This document shows positions 9,894 through 18,786 of a DNA stretch of 64,000 nt, in pieces. The stretch's first letter is position 1. Each line of letters starts with the position of its first letter. The stretch covers positions 98,520 through 162,519 of the forward strand of contig DASZBR010000001.1 of the NCBI GenBank assembly GCA_035943935.1, in the 5' to 3' direction. The position numbers and the translations under genes were made by a program. The notes under the pieces are model-generated. The model worked only from the letters and a program-made list of their open reading frames with translations. It made no database searches and was not told where the DNA came from. The stretch is from DASZBR01 sp035943935 (GTDB taxonomy: Bacteria; Pseudomonadota; Gammaproteobacteria; DASZBR01).

Positions 9894-9926
9894 TTCGGCT
9901 CATAAACAAGCGATTTTTGAGCCGAA
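9894..9926. repeat. Inverted repeat in the tam upstream spacer
   Basis: TTCGGCTCA (9894-9902) and TGAGCCGAA (9918-9926) are perfectly complementary with a 15-base loop, and a third GGCTCA occurs at about 9941-9946. It sits about 35 bp upstream of the tam ATG, in the spacer shared with the divergent gene at 10035. It could be an operator or the 5' leader hairpin of the tam operon; nothing in the sequence decides. Confidence 0.5.
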
Positions 9927-10034
9927 TAATCGGGCTAATCGGCTCAAGCCCCCAGAAGCCCTTCTTACAAGCCCTCAAGCCTTCATTTTATGACCTATAC
10001 TCAAAGTAAGACATTTTAAAAGGCGGGGGTGGGT

Positions 10035-11351
10035 ATGAACGAGATGCTTGAGAAGGAAGAGAAGCGAAAAGCATTCGATGCATTGGGGCGGGCGGGTTCT
10101 TCTTTAAATCCCGACGGGTCTAAGTTACTTGAGGCATATCATGACGTCAGCCGTTTTGATATCAAGGACTTTGTTGATCACATGATAGAAGCGTATCCCT
10201 CAGAGCGAAATGGAGTCTTAAAAGCCATGAGAATTTTACAGATCTCTGGGCATGAGCGTAAATTCGGGGAACAAATGACAGCGTTATTTACACAACAACC
10301 TGAATTATACGCAAAATTTTTAGCTCAAATCGTGAACCGTCAGGCGTCCGACGTTGCTGAGATTAAGGTGGGGTGCAATCTTCTTTTAGGAATGGAAGGA
10401 TTGGATGAAAAATGTAAAGGTGAGTGTAGAGAGAAGATGCAGGAGATGGAATCTAACGAAATGTATAAGTACGACCTCAACCGTATGAAGCAGATGGATC
10501 CCAACACTAATGGTTATATAGAAGCAAAGTCGCGCGTTCAAAAGATTAAACTGGAGCCATTGGAATCAGCAGCGCCAGCAGTAGTACCACCAGCACAAAA
10601 ATCGACAGCAGTAGAGTCACGCACGAGCGGTCGGGTGGAATCAGCACCACCGGCAGCAGTAACACAAGGTAAAAGAGAGGCAGAGGTTGTTTTACCCAGT
10701 GCTGCTCGAAAATTTGATACGAAAGATTTTAATGAAAAAGAACTTTCAATAATCAATATTACTCTTTGTGTATCTGAATTGGATAAGATAAATAATGAAT
10801 CAGTGAAAGGAATATTCAAAGATGAAATCATTGAGCTTATGCGTCAAAAAGATGATGAAAAAAATGATGGAGCAGCAGTGCGGTTAACGTATTTAAACAT
10901 GCGTGAGGTTCAGCATTTTGTACAAGAGGTAAATCGAGCGATAAGTGCTGATCGAAAAATAACATACAAAGATGTTCAGCCGCTAATGCTAAGTAAAAAC
11001 ACGCCAGGTAGCATTAATGTTGTTTTCAGTGGTGTTTACGATAGGACTAATGAAAAAGTTTTTGAAGAGAGTCAACAGAAAGAAGAAGTGAAAAAGCCTG
11101 GTCGATTAGCATCGTTTGCAGAGAAAGCAAAAGCAAAATTAGGAGGTAAAAAAGATAAAGAAGGCATGGAAGCTCCCGTTGCGGAGCAGGATGCTGAACC
11201 TAAAAAGGAGAAAAAAGGTTTACTTCAAAGACTTCAAAGAAAGGATAAGGCTGGAAAGGATACGGGTGGTTACAGAGATCTAAGTGATTTGGACGATGTT
11301 AAGCCAGCAGCAGGAAAAGGCCCTCGCTCTGGTGGTGGTGGTCCTGCTTAG
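10035..11351 (+). CDS. Unrecognised Lys/Ala-rich protein, possible effector
   Basis: About 438 residues, no signal peptide or membrane segment. An alpha-helical N-terminal half (about 1-165) is followed by an Ala/Pro/Val/Thr linker (about 170-225) with repeated SAAPAVVPPA and SAPPAAV elements, a second mixed-structure domain (about 230-340), then a very basic tail containing KAKAKLGGKKDK and KKEKKGLLQRLQRKDK and ending GPRSGGGGPA. A G-rich stretch plus AAGGCGG precedes; ATG 10035 is better spaced than GTG 10029. I recognise no family. Modular build with a disordered charged tail and isolation between operons would fit a secreted protein, but that is inference. It overlaps the convergent coaBC end by 4 bp. 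Confidence 0.6.
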   Translation: MNEMLEKEEKRKAFDALGRAGSSLNPDGSKLLEAYHDVSRFDIKDFVDHMIEAYPSERNGVLKAMRILQISGHERKFGEQMTALFTQQPELYAKFLAQIVNRQASDVAEIKVGCNLLLGMEGLDEKCKGECREKMQEMESNEMYKYDLNRMKQMDPNTNGYIEAKSRVQKIKLEPLESAAPAVVPPAQKSTAVESRTSGRVESAPPAAVTQGKREAEVVLPSAARKFDTKDFNEKELSIINITLCVSELDKINNESVKGIFKDEIIELMRQKDDEKNDGAAVRLTYLNMREVQHFVQEVNRAISADRKITYKDVQPLMLSKNTPGSINVVFSGVYDRTNEKVFEESQQKEEVKKPGRLASFAEKAKAKLGGKKDKEGMEAPVAEQDAEPKKEKKGLLQRLQRKDKAGKDTGGYRDLSDLDDVKPAAGKGPRSGGGGPA

Positions 11352-12505
11352 CGTAAAAACGTCTTTTGTATAATTCCCATAATTTGCTGAGCGAGCTGTT
11401 TCTTCGACGATTTAGCAAGCTCAGTAATATTCTGTGAAGTAATAATAGAAACGTGATTGTCATCCGTATTAAATCCCAACTCTTTACCCACTTGATTCGC
11501 AATAATCATATCTAGTTTTTTAGCGAATAATTTTTGTTTGGCGTTTTCTATAAGATTTTCAGTTTCTGCAGCAAAGCCAATAGTAATAGGTTTTTTATCA
11601 AGAGTAGATATGGCTTTTAATATATCAATATTTTTAGTTAAATTTAGGGTTAAATTGTCAGCAGATTTTTTGATTTTATGTTGAGAGATATTTTCTGCTT
11701 TGTAATCACTCACTGCTGCAGCGGAAATAAAAATATGCTGATTTTCAATATTTTCTAATACCGCTTTATGCATATCTTCAGCTGTAATAATATTTATTTT
11801 ATTAATATTAGGTGAGCTAGATAAATTGGTTGGGCCAGATATTAACGTCACATTGGCGCCAGCTTGAAGAGCCGCTTCGGCTAATGCGTAACCCATTTTT
11901 CCCGAACTGTAATTGGTTATGTATCTGACGGGATCTAGCGCTTCTTGAGTAGGACCGGCTGTAATCATAATATTTTTATTGGCTAATAATTTCGGCGCGA
12001 AAAAATTATTTAAATTAGCAAATAAAGTTTCTGGTTCTAGTAATCTTCCCGGTCCAATTTCACCACAGGCTTGTATACCCGAATCAGGACCCCAAATGGT
12101 TATATTATGGTTTGTTAGTTTATTGAGGTTTTCTTGCGTAAATTGATTTAAATACATTTGTTGATTCATCGCAGGTGCAACAATAATCGGCGCAGTTGTT
12201 GCAAGACATAAGGTACTGAGTAAATCATCGGCAAAGCCGTGAGCGAGTTTTGCAATAAAATTTGCGGTTGCTGGTGCTATAAGAATAACATCCGCCCATC
12301 GTGCTAAATCTATATGGGCCATGGGAGTTTCTGTTTGATTGGCAAGGACTTCAAGTGTGAGTGGCGCGACAAATTTCTCGGCGTTTTCTGTCAGTACTGT
12401 TCGAACAATGGCACCCGCTTGAGTTAATAACCGCACTAATTCTGGACATTTATAGGCGGCAATGCCGCCGGTGATTCCCAACAGAATTTTTTTATTGTTT
12501 AGCAT
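11348..12505 (-). CDS. coaBC: Bifunctional phosphopantothenoylcysteine decarboxylase/synthetase
   Basis: A 385-residue Dfp/CoaBC that makes 4'-phosphopantetheine. The N-terminal flavin-dependent CoaC domain has GITGGIAAYK, the APAMNQQMY substrate clamp and the ACGEIGPGRLLEP flap. The CoaB domain begins near residue 180 with ITAGPTQEALDPVRYITNYSSGKMGYALAEA and continues with the Lys motif near KPITIGFAAET. Start overlaps coaX by 14 bp. Last gene in the panG-panB-panC-coaX-coaBC operon, so pantoate synthesis through to CoA intermediates is co-expressed. Confidence 0.96.
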   Translation of the reverse strand: MLNNKKILLGITGGIAAYKCPELVRLLTQAGAIVRTVLTENAEKFVAPLTLEVLANQTETPMAHIDLARWADVILIAPATANFIAKLAHGFADDLLSTLCLATTAPIIVAPAMNQQMYLNQFTQENLNKLTNHNITIWGPDSGIQACGEIGPGRLLEPETLFANLNNFFAPKLLANKNIMITAGPTQEALDPVRYITNYSSGKMGYALAEAALQAGANVTLISGPTNLSSSPNINKINIITAEDMHKAVLENIENQHIFISAAAVSDYKAENISQHKIKKSADNLTLNLTKNIDILKAISTLDKKPITIGFAAETENLIENAKQKLFAKKLDMIIANQVGKELGFNTDDNHVSIITSQNITELAKSSKKQLAQQIMGIIQKTFLR

Positions 12506-13259
12506 GCGCCAACCTCAAGCCGTGTAACACTAATTCGGGAATAACCATTGTAAATATGTGCTCGTTCTCAAATAAATTAGAAAATCCACCGGTGCCAATA
12601 ACAATAGGTTTTGCTTTATCAAAAGCCTCTTCTGAAATTTTATCTATGATGGTCATCATGGCGCCTAAGTGACCGTAATATAATCCTGATTGGATATTGG
12701 CAATAGTAGATTGTCCAATGACTTTTTCGGGTTTTAAAATATTGACAGGCGGTAATTTGGCTGTATTTTCATTGAGTGCGCTCATCGCGATTTTTAATCC
12801 TGGCATGATAACGCCGCCCAAATAATTATTATCTTTTCGGACAATATCAAATGTCGTTGCCGTACCTAAATCGACAATGACAATATTATTTTCCGGGAAT
12901 TGATGCACAGCAGCAATGGCATTGGCGATACGATCTGCGCCGACTTCGAGAGGATTTTTATAGGATATTTTCAAGCCCGTTTTTACGCCGGCTTTTAGAA
13001 AGAATGGCTCCAGATTAAAATATTTAACCACGGCTGATCGTATAGAGTAATCCACAGAAGGAACAACAGAGCCTACGGAAATATGTTTAATTTTGGTGAT
13101 ATCAATATTATTTTCCAGTAATACTTGTCTGAAAAATATACCTAATTGATCGGATGTTGAAGCCGCGGTTGTGGGATATCGAAATTGTAATATTAATTTA
13201 TCGTTATCAAATACACCGCCATAAATATGTGTGTTGCCGACATCTAAACATAGGATCAT
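12492..13259 (-). CDS. coaX: Type III pantothenate kinase
   Basis: A 255-residue ASKHA-fold kinase phosphorylating pantothenate, of the type not inhibited by CoA. The phosphate-1 loop is CLDVGNTHIYGGVF, the family block GADRIANAIAAVHQF is at about 107-121, and DLGTATTFDIV is the second ATP motif. The start overlaps panC by 4 bp (ATGA) and the end overlaps coaBC by 14 bp. CoaX rather than CoaA is usual in the Legionella/Coxiella/Francisella group. Confidence 0.95.
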   Translation of the reverse strand: MILCLDVGNTHIYGGVFDNDKLILQFRYPTTAASTSDQLGIFFRQVLLENNIDITKIKHISVGSVVPSVDYSIRSAVVKYFNLEPFFLKAGVKTGLKISYKNPLEVGADRIANAIAAVHQFPENNIVIVDLGTATTFDIVRKDNNYLGGVIMPGLKIAMSALNENTAKLPPVNILKPEKVIGQSTIANIQSGLYYGHLGAMMTIIDKISEEAFDKAKPIVIGTGGFSNLFENEHIFTMVIPELVLHGLRLAHAKQ

Positions 13260-14020
13260 GTTGTTATCTCCACGTTATCTATTAATCTAACACCTGCAAA
13301 CTTCACCGCCCCAAACCGCCGCGACTCATAATCTTCAATATAGTCCACCTCAAAGCCTAATTTAATTAACTGCGCCGTAATTTCTTCAGGACTTAAATCT
13401 GCATGAAATATTTTGGGAAATAATTGAACATGCTTAAATTGCTCAGGCGTAAATCTGCTATTGCGCGAACTCAAAGGTAAGCCGTTTTCATTACGAATCG
13501 GCGGGCATCCAACTACTGTTGTGTCCAGAAAAAATGCTTCAGCCATTTTTTTGATTAATTGATATTGTTGATAATCTTTTTCACCAAAATAAGCTCGAGT
13601 GGGACGTATAATTAAGAATAATTTCATCACGACAGTTAATACACCTTCAAAATGGCCCGGTCGAGATTTACTTTCTAATTCTGACGTTAACCATGAATCG
13701 GTTGCGAAAACTCTATACGCATAATCATCCGCGTACATATTTTCTTTCGTCGGCAAAAAAACGATATCTACGCCCAGTTGTTCAGCGAGTGTAAGATCTT
13801 GTTCGACAGTACGGGGGTAATGCTTAAAATCATCTGGATTATTGAATTGTGTGGGATTCACAAAAATACTGATGGCTGTAATAGTATTTTCTGATTTAGA
13901 TTTGGCTAATAAGCTGGCATGACCGTCATGCAGATTCCCCATCGTTGGCACAAAGCCAATAGAACCCTGAAGATTTTTGCGGAGTTGTTGAAATTCTTGG
14001 GGTGATTTAACTATCTGCAT
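13256..14020 (-). CDS. panC: Pantoate--beta-alanine ligase (pantothenate synthetase)
   Basis: A 254-residue adenylate-forming ligase condensing pantoate with beta-alanine. The HIGH-type motif is FVPTMGNLHDGHASLL, the pantoate/ATP loop FVNPTQFNNPDDFKHYPR, then GHFEGVLTVVMKLF, YFGEKDYQQYQLI and the KMSKS-equivalent SSRNSRF. A little shorter at the C-terminus than the E. coli enzyme (283). Overlaps panB by 14 bp and coaX by 4 bp. No panD is in the cluster, so beta-alanine must come from elsewhere. Confidence 0.96.
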   Translation of the reverse strand: MQIVKSPQEFQQLRKNLQGSIGFVPTMGNLHDGHASLLAKSKSENTITAISIFVNPTQFNNPDDFKHYPRTVEQDLTLAEQLGVDIVFLPTKENMYADDYAYRVFATDSWLTSELESKSRPGHFEGVLTVVMKLFLIIRPTRAYFGEKDYQQYQLIKKMAEAFFLDTTVVGCPPIRNENGLPLSSRNSRFTPEQFKHVQLFPKIFHADLSPEEITAQLIKLGFEVDYIEDYESRRFGAVKFAGVRLIDNVEITT

Positions 14021-14804
14021 AACAATGCTCCTCTATATTAGGAAATACATTCGATTTAACTTCTTGATTATATTGGTTCAACGCGTTTTGAATTAATTCC
14101 GTGCCGTTTAAATAATGTTTTAAAAATTTCGGTTTAAAATTGCAGTTCATGCCTAACATGTCTTGTAAGACCAGAATTTGGCCCGAGGTATGCGGCCCCG
14201 CGCCAATGCCAATCGTAGGAATAGTCAGCGCATCAGTGATATCTTTTGCGAGAGTGGAAGGCATGCATTCTAATACCACCGAAAAACATCCGGCATCTTG
14301 TAATTGTTTTGCTTGCAGCATGATTTTTTCAGCCGCTTTTTGATTTTTGCCTTGAACTTTAAAGCCACCCAAACTGTGAATCGATTGCAGGGTTAAGCCG
14401 AGATGTCCCATGACAGGAATGCCGGATGTGACAATGTGTTCGATTAATTCTAAATTCCCTGCTGCGCCTTCGAGTTTGATCGCTTGCGCGCCGGCATGAG
14501 CGAATTTTTCAACGGCATTCATGCTCTCCACCAAACCCTTTCGATAAGAACAAAAAGGTAAATCGCCAATGATGAATTTATTCGGCGCGCCTTTTACAAC
14601 TGCCTCAATGTGATTGGCCATGATATTAACGGTCGCGGGTAAAGTGTTTGCATGTCCGTACATGACCATCGCAACACTGTCACCCACTAAAATACTGTCA
14701 ATTTGGCTCTTGGCAATAATTTGCGCTGACCAATGATCATAACAAGTTACCATCGTAATTTTCTGGTGGTTGTTTTTCATTTTCTGAAAATCATGCATGT
14801 TCAT
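14007..14804 (-). CDS. panB: 3-methyl-2-oxobutanoate hydroxymethyltransferase
   Basis: A 265-residue ketopantoate hydroxymethyltransferase using methylene-THF. Diagnostic TMVTCYDHWSAQIIAKS, the metal-binding ILVGDSVAMVMYGH, and GHLGLTLQSIHSLGGFKVQGK are present. The ATG at 14804 fits the family N-terminus (MHDFQKMK); AGGAG lies at 14816-14820. Overlaps panG by 14 bp. Normal length and all motifs present. Confidence 0.96.
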   Translation of the reverse strand: MNMHDFQKMKNNHQKITMVTCYDHWSAQIIAKSQIDSILVGDSVAMVMYGHANTLPATVNIMANHIEAVVKGAPNKFIIGDLPFCSYRKGLVESMNAVEKFAHAGAQAIKLEGAAGNLELIEHIVTSGIPVMGHLGLTLQSIHSLGGFKVQGKNQKAAEKIMLQAKQLQDAGCFSVVLECMPSTLAKDITDALTIPTIGIGAGPHTSGQILVLQDMLGMNCNFKPKFLKHYLNGTELIQNALNQYNQEVKSNVFPNIEEHCYADS

Positions 14805-15510
14805 GAATTTTCTTTCTCCTGTTTTCAAATAAATTCACAAAGGCTTGATAGATTTCTTTAAATTCATCATCACTCAAACTGTCTAAATGTTTATGAATAG
14901 TATTTTTGTCATGACGTATTAGGGGTCCCGTAAGTGCGGTATTGGGATCGCGAATAATATTTTGAGTAATCTGGTTTAAATACAAATGGCCTACCGTAGG
15001 AGGTAGTTGGAATTTGGTTTCAAGTTCGCTGAAAAATTTCTGCCATAAAATACAGGTAAAATTGCCGCTGAGTGCGCAGAGCATGTGATAATAAGATTTC
15101 TGTTCGGCTGGAATTGCATAAAAATCATTGGGTAAAAAAGACAAATGATTTTCTTGATGTGTTTCTAGTATAAAATTTATTTTTTTATAAAATTCGAGAG
15201 TGTATAAGTTTTCAGCAAAGCTCATGAGGGGATGTGCGCTGAATATATTTTTTAGAGATAAAGCGCCAGAAAAATGTACAACAGGCTTGGTTTTTAAATA
15301 AGCATGAGAATCAAGAAAATTAATTAAGCTATTATCTGAAATTAATAATAAGGTTATGGTTGAGTGTGAGAATAATTTTTCGAGAGCAATATCAGAATAT
15401 TTTTTTCGAGACCATTGAGAATAGTTTATCCCGAGTAGAGATAAATAATGCCCAAAATGTGTTGCCATCTTGCCGTCGCCGATAATCAGCGGGTGAGGTA
15501 CCTGTCGCAT
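14791..15510 (-). CDS. panG: Rossmann/DUF2520 ketopantoate reductase, PanG type
   Basis: A 239-residue protein with an N-terminal dinucleotide-binding start (PLIIGDGKMATHFGHYLSLLG), a LLLISDNSLINFL segment, the family block VVHFSGALSLKNIFSAHPLMSFAENLYTL, and a helical DUF2520-like C-terminus. PanG was described in Francisella as a ketopantoate reductase unrelated to PanE and encoded with panB/panC/coaX; the same context here makes that role likely. First gene of the operon, divergent from the alcohol dehydrogenase gene across 65 bp. The call rests on architecture and position rather than on close sequence identity I could check. Confidence 0.75.
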   Translation of the reverse strand: MRQVPHPLIIGDGKMATHFGHYLSLLGINYSQWSRKKYSDIALEKLFSHSTITLLLISDNSLINFLDSHAYLKTKPVVHFSGALSLKNIFSAHPLMSFAENLYTLEFYKKINFILETHQENHLSFLPNDFYAIPAEQKSYYHMLCALSGNFTCILWQKFFSELETKFQLPPTVGHLYLNQITQNIIRDPNTALTGPLIRHDKNTIHKHLDSLSDDEFKEIYQAFVNLFENRRKKIHEHA

Positions 15511-15575
15511 GGATCAAGTCCTATAGTGTAGAATCTGAGGCATTCTAAACCAATTTTGCTCAATGGAGAAATTCA

Positions 15576-16619
15576 ATGCTGCCAACCCGCGCGTACGCTG
15601 CTAAATCCTCAACCTCCCCTTTAGCGCCTTATGAATTTGAACGCCGCGAGGTGGGTGCGCATGATGTGTTGATTGAGATTTTGTATTGCGGGATTTGCCA
15701 CTCGGATATCCATACGGTGCGCGGAGAGTGGGGAAATATGCCTTATCCCGTTGTGCCCGGTCATGAAATCGTTGGGCGCGTGGCTAAAGTCGGTGCTCAG
15801 GTTAAAAAATTCAAAGTGGGTGATGCTGCGGGTGTCGGTTGCATGGTTGATTCTTGCCGTACGTGCGGACAGTGCAAAGATCATACGGAACAGTTTTGTG
15901 AAAATGGTATGTCAGGTACCTATTGCAGTACAGAACAAGATAAAAAAACGCTGACGCAGGGTGGTTACTCCTCTCAGATTGTTGTGAATGAAGATTTTGT
16001 GCTGAAAATTAATTCGACAATGCCACTGCAAAATATTGCGCCATTGTTATGTGCAGGTATTACAACGTATTCGCCATTAAAGAAATTTAACGCAGGCCCA
16101 GGAAAGAAAGTCGCTGTCATGGGATTAGGTGGTTTGGGTCATATGGCAGTGAAGCTTGCGGCATCGATGGGCGCTGATGTTACTGTATTAAGTCATTCGC
16201 CATCAAAAGAAAAAGATGCGAAAAAATTAGGCGCAAGCCATTTTCTATTAATGGCTTCACCCGATCAGTTCAATACACATAAAAAATCTTTCGATCTTAT
16301 TTTAAATACCGTTGCGGGTGATCATGATTTGAATGCGTATTTGGGATTATTGAAAACGCATGGAACGCTGGTATTAATCAGCGTTCCTGAGAAACCGTAT
16401 GCTTTGGGCGCATTTCCTATCATTGTCGATGCGCGAACAATTGCGGGATCATTGATTGGTGGAATTAAAGAAACGCAAGAAATGTTGGATTATTGCGCCG
16501 CCAAAAACATTGGTTCAGATATTGAATTAATTCCCGTGGAAAAAATCAACGAAGCATACAACCGCACCGTAAAAGGTGATGTTCGTTATCGCTTTGTCAT
16601 CGATATGAAAACGCTTTAA
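15576..16619 (+). CDS. Zinc-dependent NAD(P) alcohol/aldehyde reductase (YahK/CAD-like)
   Basis: A 347-residue medium-chain dehydrogenase. The catalytic zinc site includes CGICHSDIHTVRGEWG and the PGHEIVGRV glutamate; the structural zinc cysteines are in CMVDSCRTCGQCKDHTEQFC; the nucleotide loop is GLGGLGHMAVKLA. Overall spacing fits the cinnamyl-alcohol-dehydrogenase-like branch (E. coli YahK/YjgB), usually NADPH-dependent aldehyde reductases. Stand-alone gene between panG and the first Hfq-like gene; its stop overlaps that gene by 4 bp. Substrate unknown. Confidence 0.92.
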   Translation: MLPTRAYAAKSSTSPLAPYEFERREVGAHDVLIEILYCGICHSDIHTVRGEWGNMPYPVVPGHEIVGRVAKVGAQVKKFKVGDAAGVGCMVDSCRTCGQCKDHTEQFCENGMSGTYCSTEQDKKTLTQGGYSSQIVVNEDFVLKINSTMPLQNIAPLLCAGITTYSPLKKFNAGPGKKVAVMGLGGLGHMAVKLAASMGADVTVLSHSPSKEKDAKKLGASHFLLMASPDQFNTHKKSFDLILNTVAGDHDLNAYLGLLKTHGTLVLISVPEKPYALGAFPIIVDARTIAGSLIGGIKETQEMLDYCAAKNIGSDIELIPVEKINEAYNRTVKGDVRYRFVIDMKTL

Positions 16620-16822
16620 TACACCAAATCTGGCGTAATTGTGCTTACTGCGTTTTTAAGAATCATCTGCACGCCGGAAGTATCTTCAAGAAATAAAGCC
16701 TTTTCGTCTTGGCCCACAAGTTTGCCTCTGAGACGAATACCGTGTCGGAGGTAAATCGACACAGGGGTTTTGTTCCTAATTAATTCGGGTAAAAAAGTGC
16801 TCTCAATATTACTTATCGTCAT
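16616..16822 (-). CDS. Hfq-like Sm protein, divergent copy 1
   Basis: 68 residues. The Sm1 segment PVSIYLRHGIRLRGKLVGQDEKALFLED aligns with the Hfq core (VSIYLVNGIKLQG...), and Sm2 reads QMILKNAVSTITP where Hfq normally has MVYKHAISTVVP. The KH pair that grips uridine at the proximal face is K-N here, and the N-terminal Q-D of Hfq is replaced by E-S. It should still form an Sm ring, but RNA specificity may differ. No miaA or hflX neighbour. A second Hfq-like gene is 2.1 kb away. Confidence 0.85.
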   Translation of the reverse strand: MTISNIESTFLPELIRNKTPVSIYLRHGIRLRGKLVGQDEKALFLEDTSGVQMILKNAVSTITPDLVY

Positions 16823-17062
16823 CGTTCAACACCGTCTAAAAGTGGATAGTCTATTTATCAAAATTGAAATTACAGAGAAGAAACATTAGAGGGTTTTTAG
16901 TTGTTACGATATTGGTTTAGGCGAGGATGATATCTCCTCAAGTTACCCAGATCAAGCATTTTGTTCACTGGGGCGCTAGTAGGGGCTTACCTATCTATTA
17001 AAGCATGATATTGCTACCATTAATTGGGCTTAATACGGGCTCAATTTAAAGGGAGTTAAGTT

Positions 17063-17236
17063 ATGTTGCGTTGGGTTATTATATTTTTACTTGTCGCTAT
17101 TGTCGCGGGTATTTTAGGGTTTACGGGAATTGCTGTGCAGGCTGCAGGAATTGCGCAAATTCTTTTCTTTGTTTTCATCGTGTTATTTTTACTTTCTCTT
17201 GTCATGCATATTCGTGTCGGCAGGAAAGATCAATAG
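17063..17236 (+). CDS. Small DUF1328 (YtjA-like) membrane protein
   Basis: 57 residues: MLRWVIIFLLVAIVAGILGF, then GIAVQAAGIAQILFFVFIVLFLLSLV and a short basic tail ending VGRKDQ. Two hydrophobic helices with the Gly-rich first helix are characteristic of DUF1328, small inner-membrane proteins of unknown role that are often stress-induced. GGGAG at 17051-17055 is a good ribosome binding site. The next gene's Shine-Dalgarno overlaps this stop codon, so the two are coupled. Confidence 0.85.
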   Translation: MLRWVIIFLLVAIVAGILGFTGIAVQAAGIAQILFFVFIVLFLLSLVMHIRVGRKDQ

Positions 17237-17247
17237 GAGTATCTTAT

Positions 17248-17478
17248 ATGAAATCGAGTATAACGTTGGTTGGAATTTTGTTTATTGTTCTGGGTGTTTT
17301 AAGTTTGGCTTATCAAGGATTTACCTACACGCAGCGAGAGAGCGTGGCCAATATAGGAAGTCTTAACATTACGGCAGATAAGCAACACACAGTTTACTTC
17401 CCACCTCTTTTAGGTGGATTAGCTGTTGTGGCGGGAATTGTTTTAGTTGTGGTAGGACGAAATGGTGGTAACAAATAA
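17248..17478 (+). CDS. Small two-helix membrane protein (DUF3185-like)
   Basis: 76 residues with TM helices at about 5-24 (LVGILFIVLGVLSLAYQGF) and 53-71, separated by a loop containing TYTQRESVANIG. This layout resembles DUF3185, but I could not confirm family membership. TAGGAGT at 17234-17240 is the ribosome binding site; ATG 17248 is chosen because the longer frame upstream only shadows DUF1328. Second gene of a two-gene membrane unit. Confidence 0.7.
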   Translation: MKSSITLVGILFIVLGVLSLAYQGFTYTQRESVANIGSLNITADKQHTVYFPPLLGGLAVVAGIVLVVVGRNGGNK

Positions 17479-17479
17479 T

Positions 17480-18448
17480 TTATAGCCACTTTTTATATTT
17501 GGCGTATCTAAAAGGTAACAATGCTGCTAGTACCATGAGAACAAGCGAATAACCATACCCGAATTTCCATGACAATTCGGGTATGTGGAAGTTCATACCG
17601 TAGATACTGGCAATCAGTGTTGGCGGTAAAAAGATCACGGCTGCAACTGAAAATATTTTAATAATATTATTTTGTTCAATATTGACCATCCCTAGGGTTG
17701 CATCCAACAAAAAACTTATTTTACTCGAGAGAAAGTGCGCATGGTCGCTGAGTGCGACGATATCTTTGCTTTGTGTTGCCACGTGAGGGTGTTCTTCGGT
17801 ACCTGTTTTTGCAATTGTGGTTTGTCCAAAAAAAGCTACTAAACGATTAAGATTGATCAAACTTTCGCGAGCTTTTGTCGTGAGATCTCCGTTGGCACCA
17901 ATTTCTTGCATGAGTTTTTTATAGTCTATTTTTTCGGACGTATCATCGGTGGGTCGAAAAATAGTTTTTGAATAGGCATCTAGACGATGTCCGACAAGTT
18001 CTAATAAATCAGCGAGACGGTCAATGCTAGCGTCGAGTAATCCAATAAATAGGTGAAATGCATTTTGTTCTGAACTTTCAAGTTTGTATAAGTGTGCAGA
18101 AAATGTTTTAAATGCTTGGGGTTCAATATACCGTATTGTGACGAGTTGTTTATCAGTGAGTACAAAAGTAATGGGGTCTAATTTTGGCTCGGAAGTATCG
18201 CCTTGCGCAATCATAGCGGCGGTCATAAAGAGAGTATTGTGTTCTTTATACAGTCGACTGGAGGTTTCGATTTCGGCCATTTCTGCGCGAGAAGGAATTC
18301 CCAAATTCATCACTTGTTCAACTAATTTCTCTTCTTCTATGCTGGGTGAAATGAGATCAACCCACACGGCCTCTTTTAGAAAATCGCTATTTCCTGCAGC
18401 GATTTCGCGAGGTTCAAGTGTTTTTCGGACGATGTAGGCGATAATCAT
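17480..18448 (-). CDS. CorA-family Mg2+/divalent-cation channel
   Basis: A 322-residue protein with a long cytoplasmic alpha/beta domain and two C-terminal TM helices. The pore signature YGMNFHIPE follows TM1 (SVAAVIFLPPTLIASIYGMN), and the C-terminus is basic (FRYAKYKKWL), as in CorA. Shorter N-terminal domain than ZntB-like members; Mg2+ uptake is most likely but transport direction and ion are inferred. The start overlaps the upstream small gene by 4 bp (ATGA). Confidence 0.93.
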   Translation of the reverse strand: MIIAYIVRKTLEPREIAAGNSDFLKEAVWVDLISPSIEEEKLVEQVMNLGIPSRAEMAEIETSSRLYKEHNTLFMTAAMIAQGDTSEPKLDPITFVLTDKQLVTIRYIEPQAFKTFSAHLYKLESSEQNAFHLFIGLLDASIDRLADLLELVGHRLDAYSKTIFRPTDDTSEKIDYKKLMQEIGANGDLTTKARESLINLNRLVAFFGQTTIAKTGTEEHPHVATQSKDIVALSDHAHFLSSKISFLLDATLGMVNIEQNNIIKIFSVAAVIFLPPTLIASIYGMNFHIPELSWKFGYGYSLVLMVLAALLPFRYAKYKKWL

Positions 18449-18687
18449 GTTGGAAATAACTCAAGAGGTTTTAGTGTATCTGACGGAACGGCGCTTTTTT
18501 CGGCGATCAAATAAAATTTCTGTGGAGTTTTTAATCGTTGTGCGGCAGCTCTAGCTTCTTCGAGTGTATCGAATTCGTAAGTTTCTTTATTTGAGATGGG
18601 AATAAAATTTCCTTCCATGGTTCCGCTATAGAGTTCGATGGCGTAGAGAACATATTTTTTCATCAGATTTCCTTTCGTTTCAAACAT
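18445..18687 (-). CDS. Small conserved-type soluble protein upstream of corA
   Basis: About 80 residues, acidic, with a likely beta-alpha-beta core (MKKYVLYAIELYSGTMEGN, then FDTLEEARAAAQRL). Two starts are plausible: ATG 18687 with AAGGAG nine bases upstream, and an internal ATG (MKKYVLYA) preceded by AAGGAA. It overlaps the CorA gene by 4 bp and is therefore probably translated with it. No family recognised. Confidence 0.7.
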   Translation of the reverse strand: MFETKGNLMKKYVLYAIELYSGTMEGNFIPISNKETYEFDTLEEARAAAQRLKTPQKFYLIAEKSAVPSDTLKPLELFPT

Positions 18688-18786
18688 GGTGATCACTCCT
18701 TATCTTTAATGAAATTCTACGCAGAATGCTGTGTTTTCGCAATTATATCCTTATACTCTAGTTTCGCTGAAAATAACGGATCCCCC

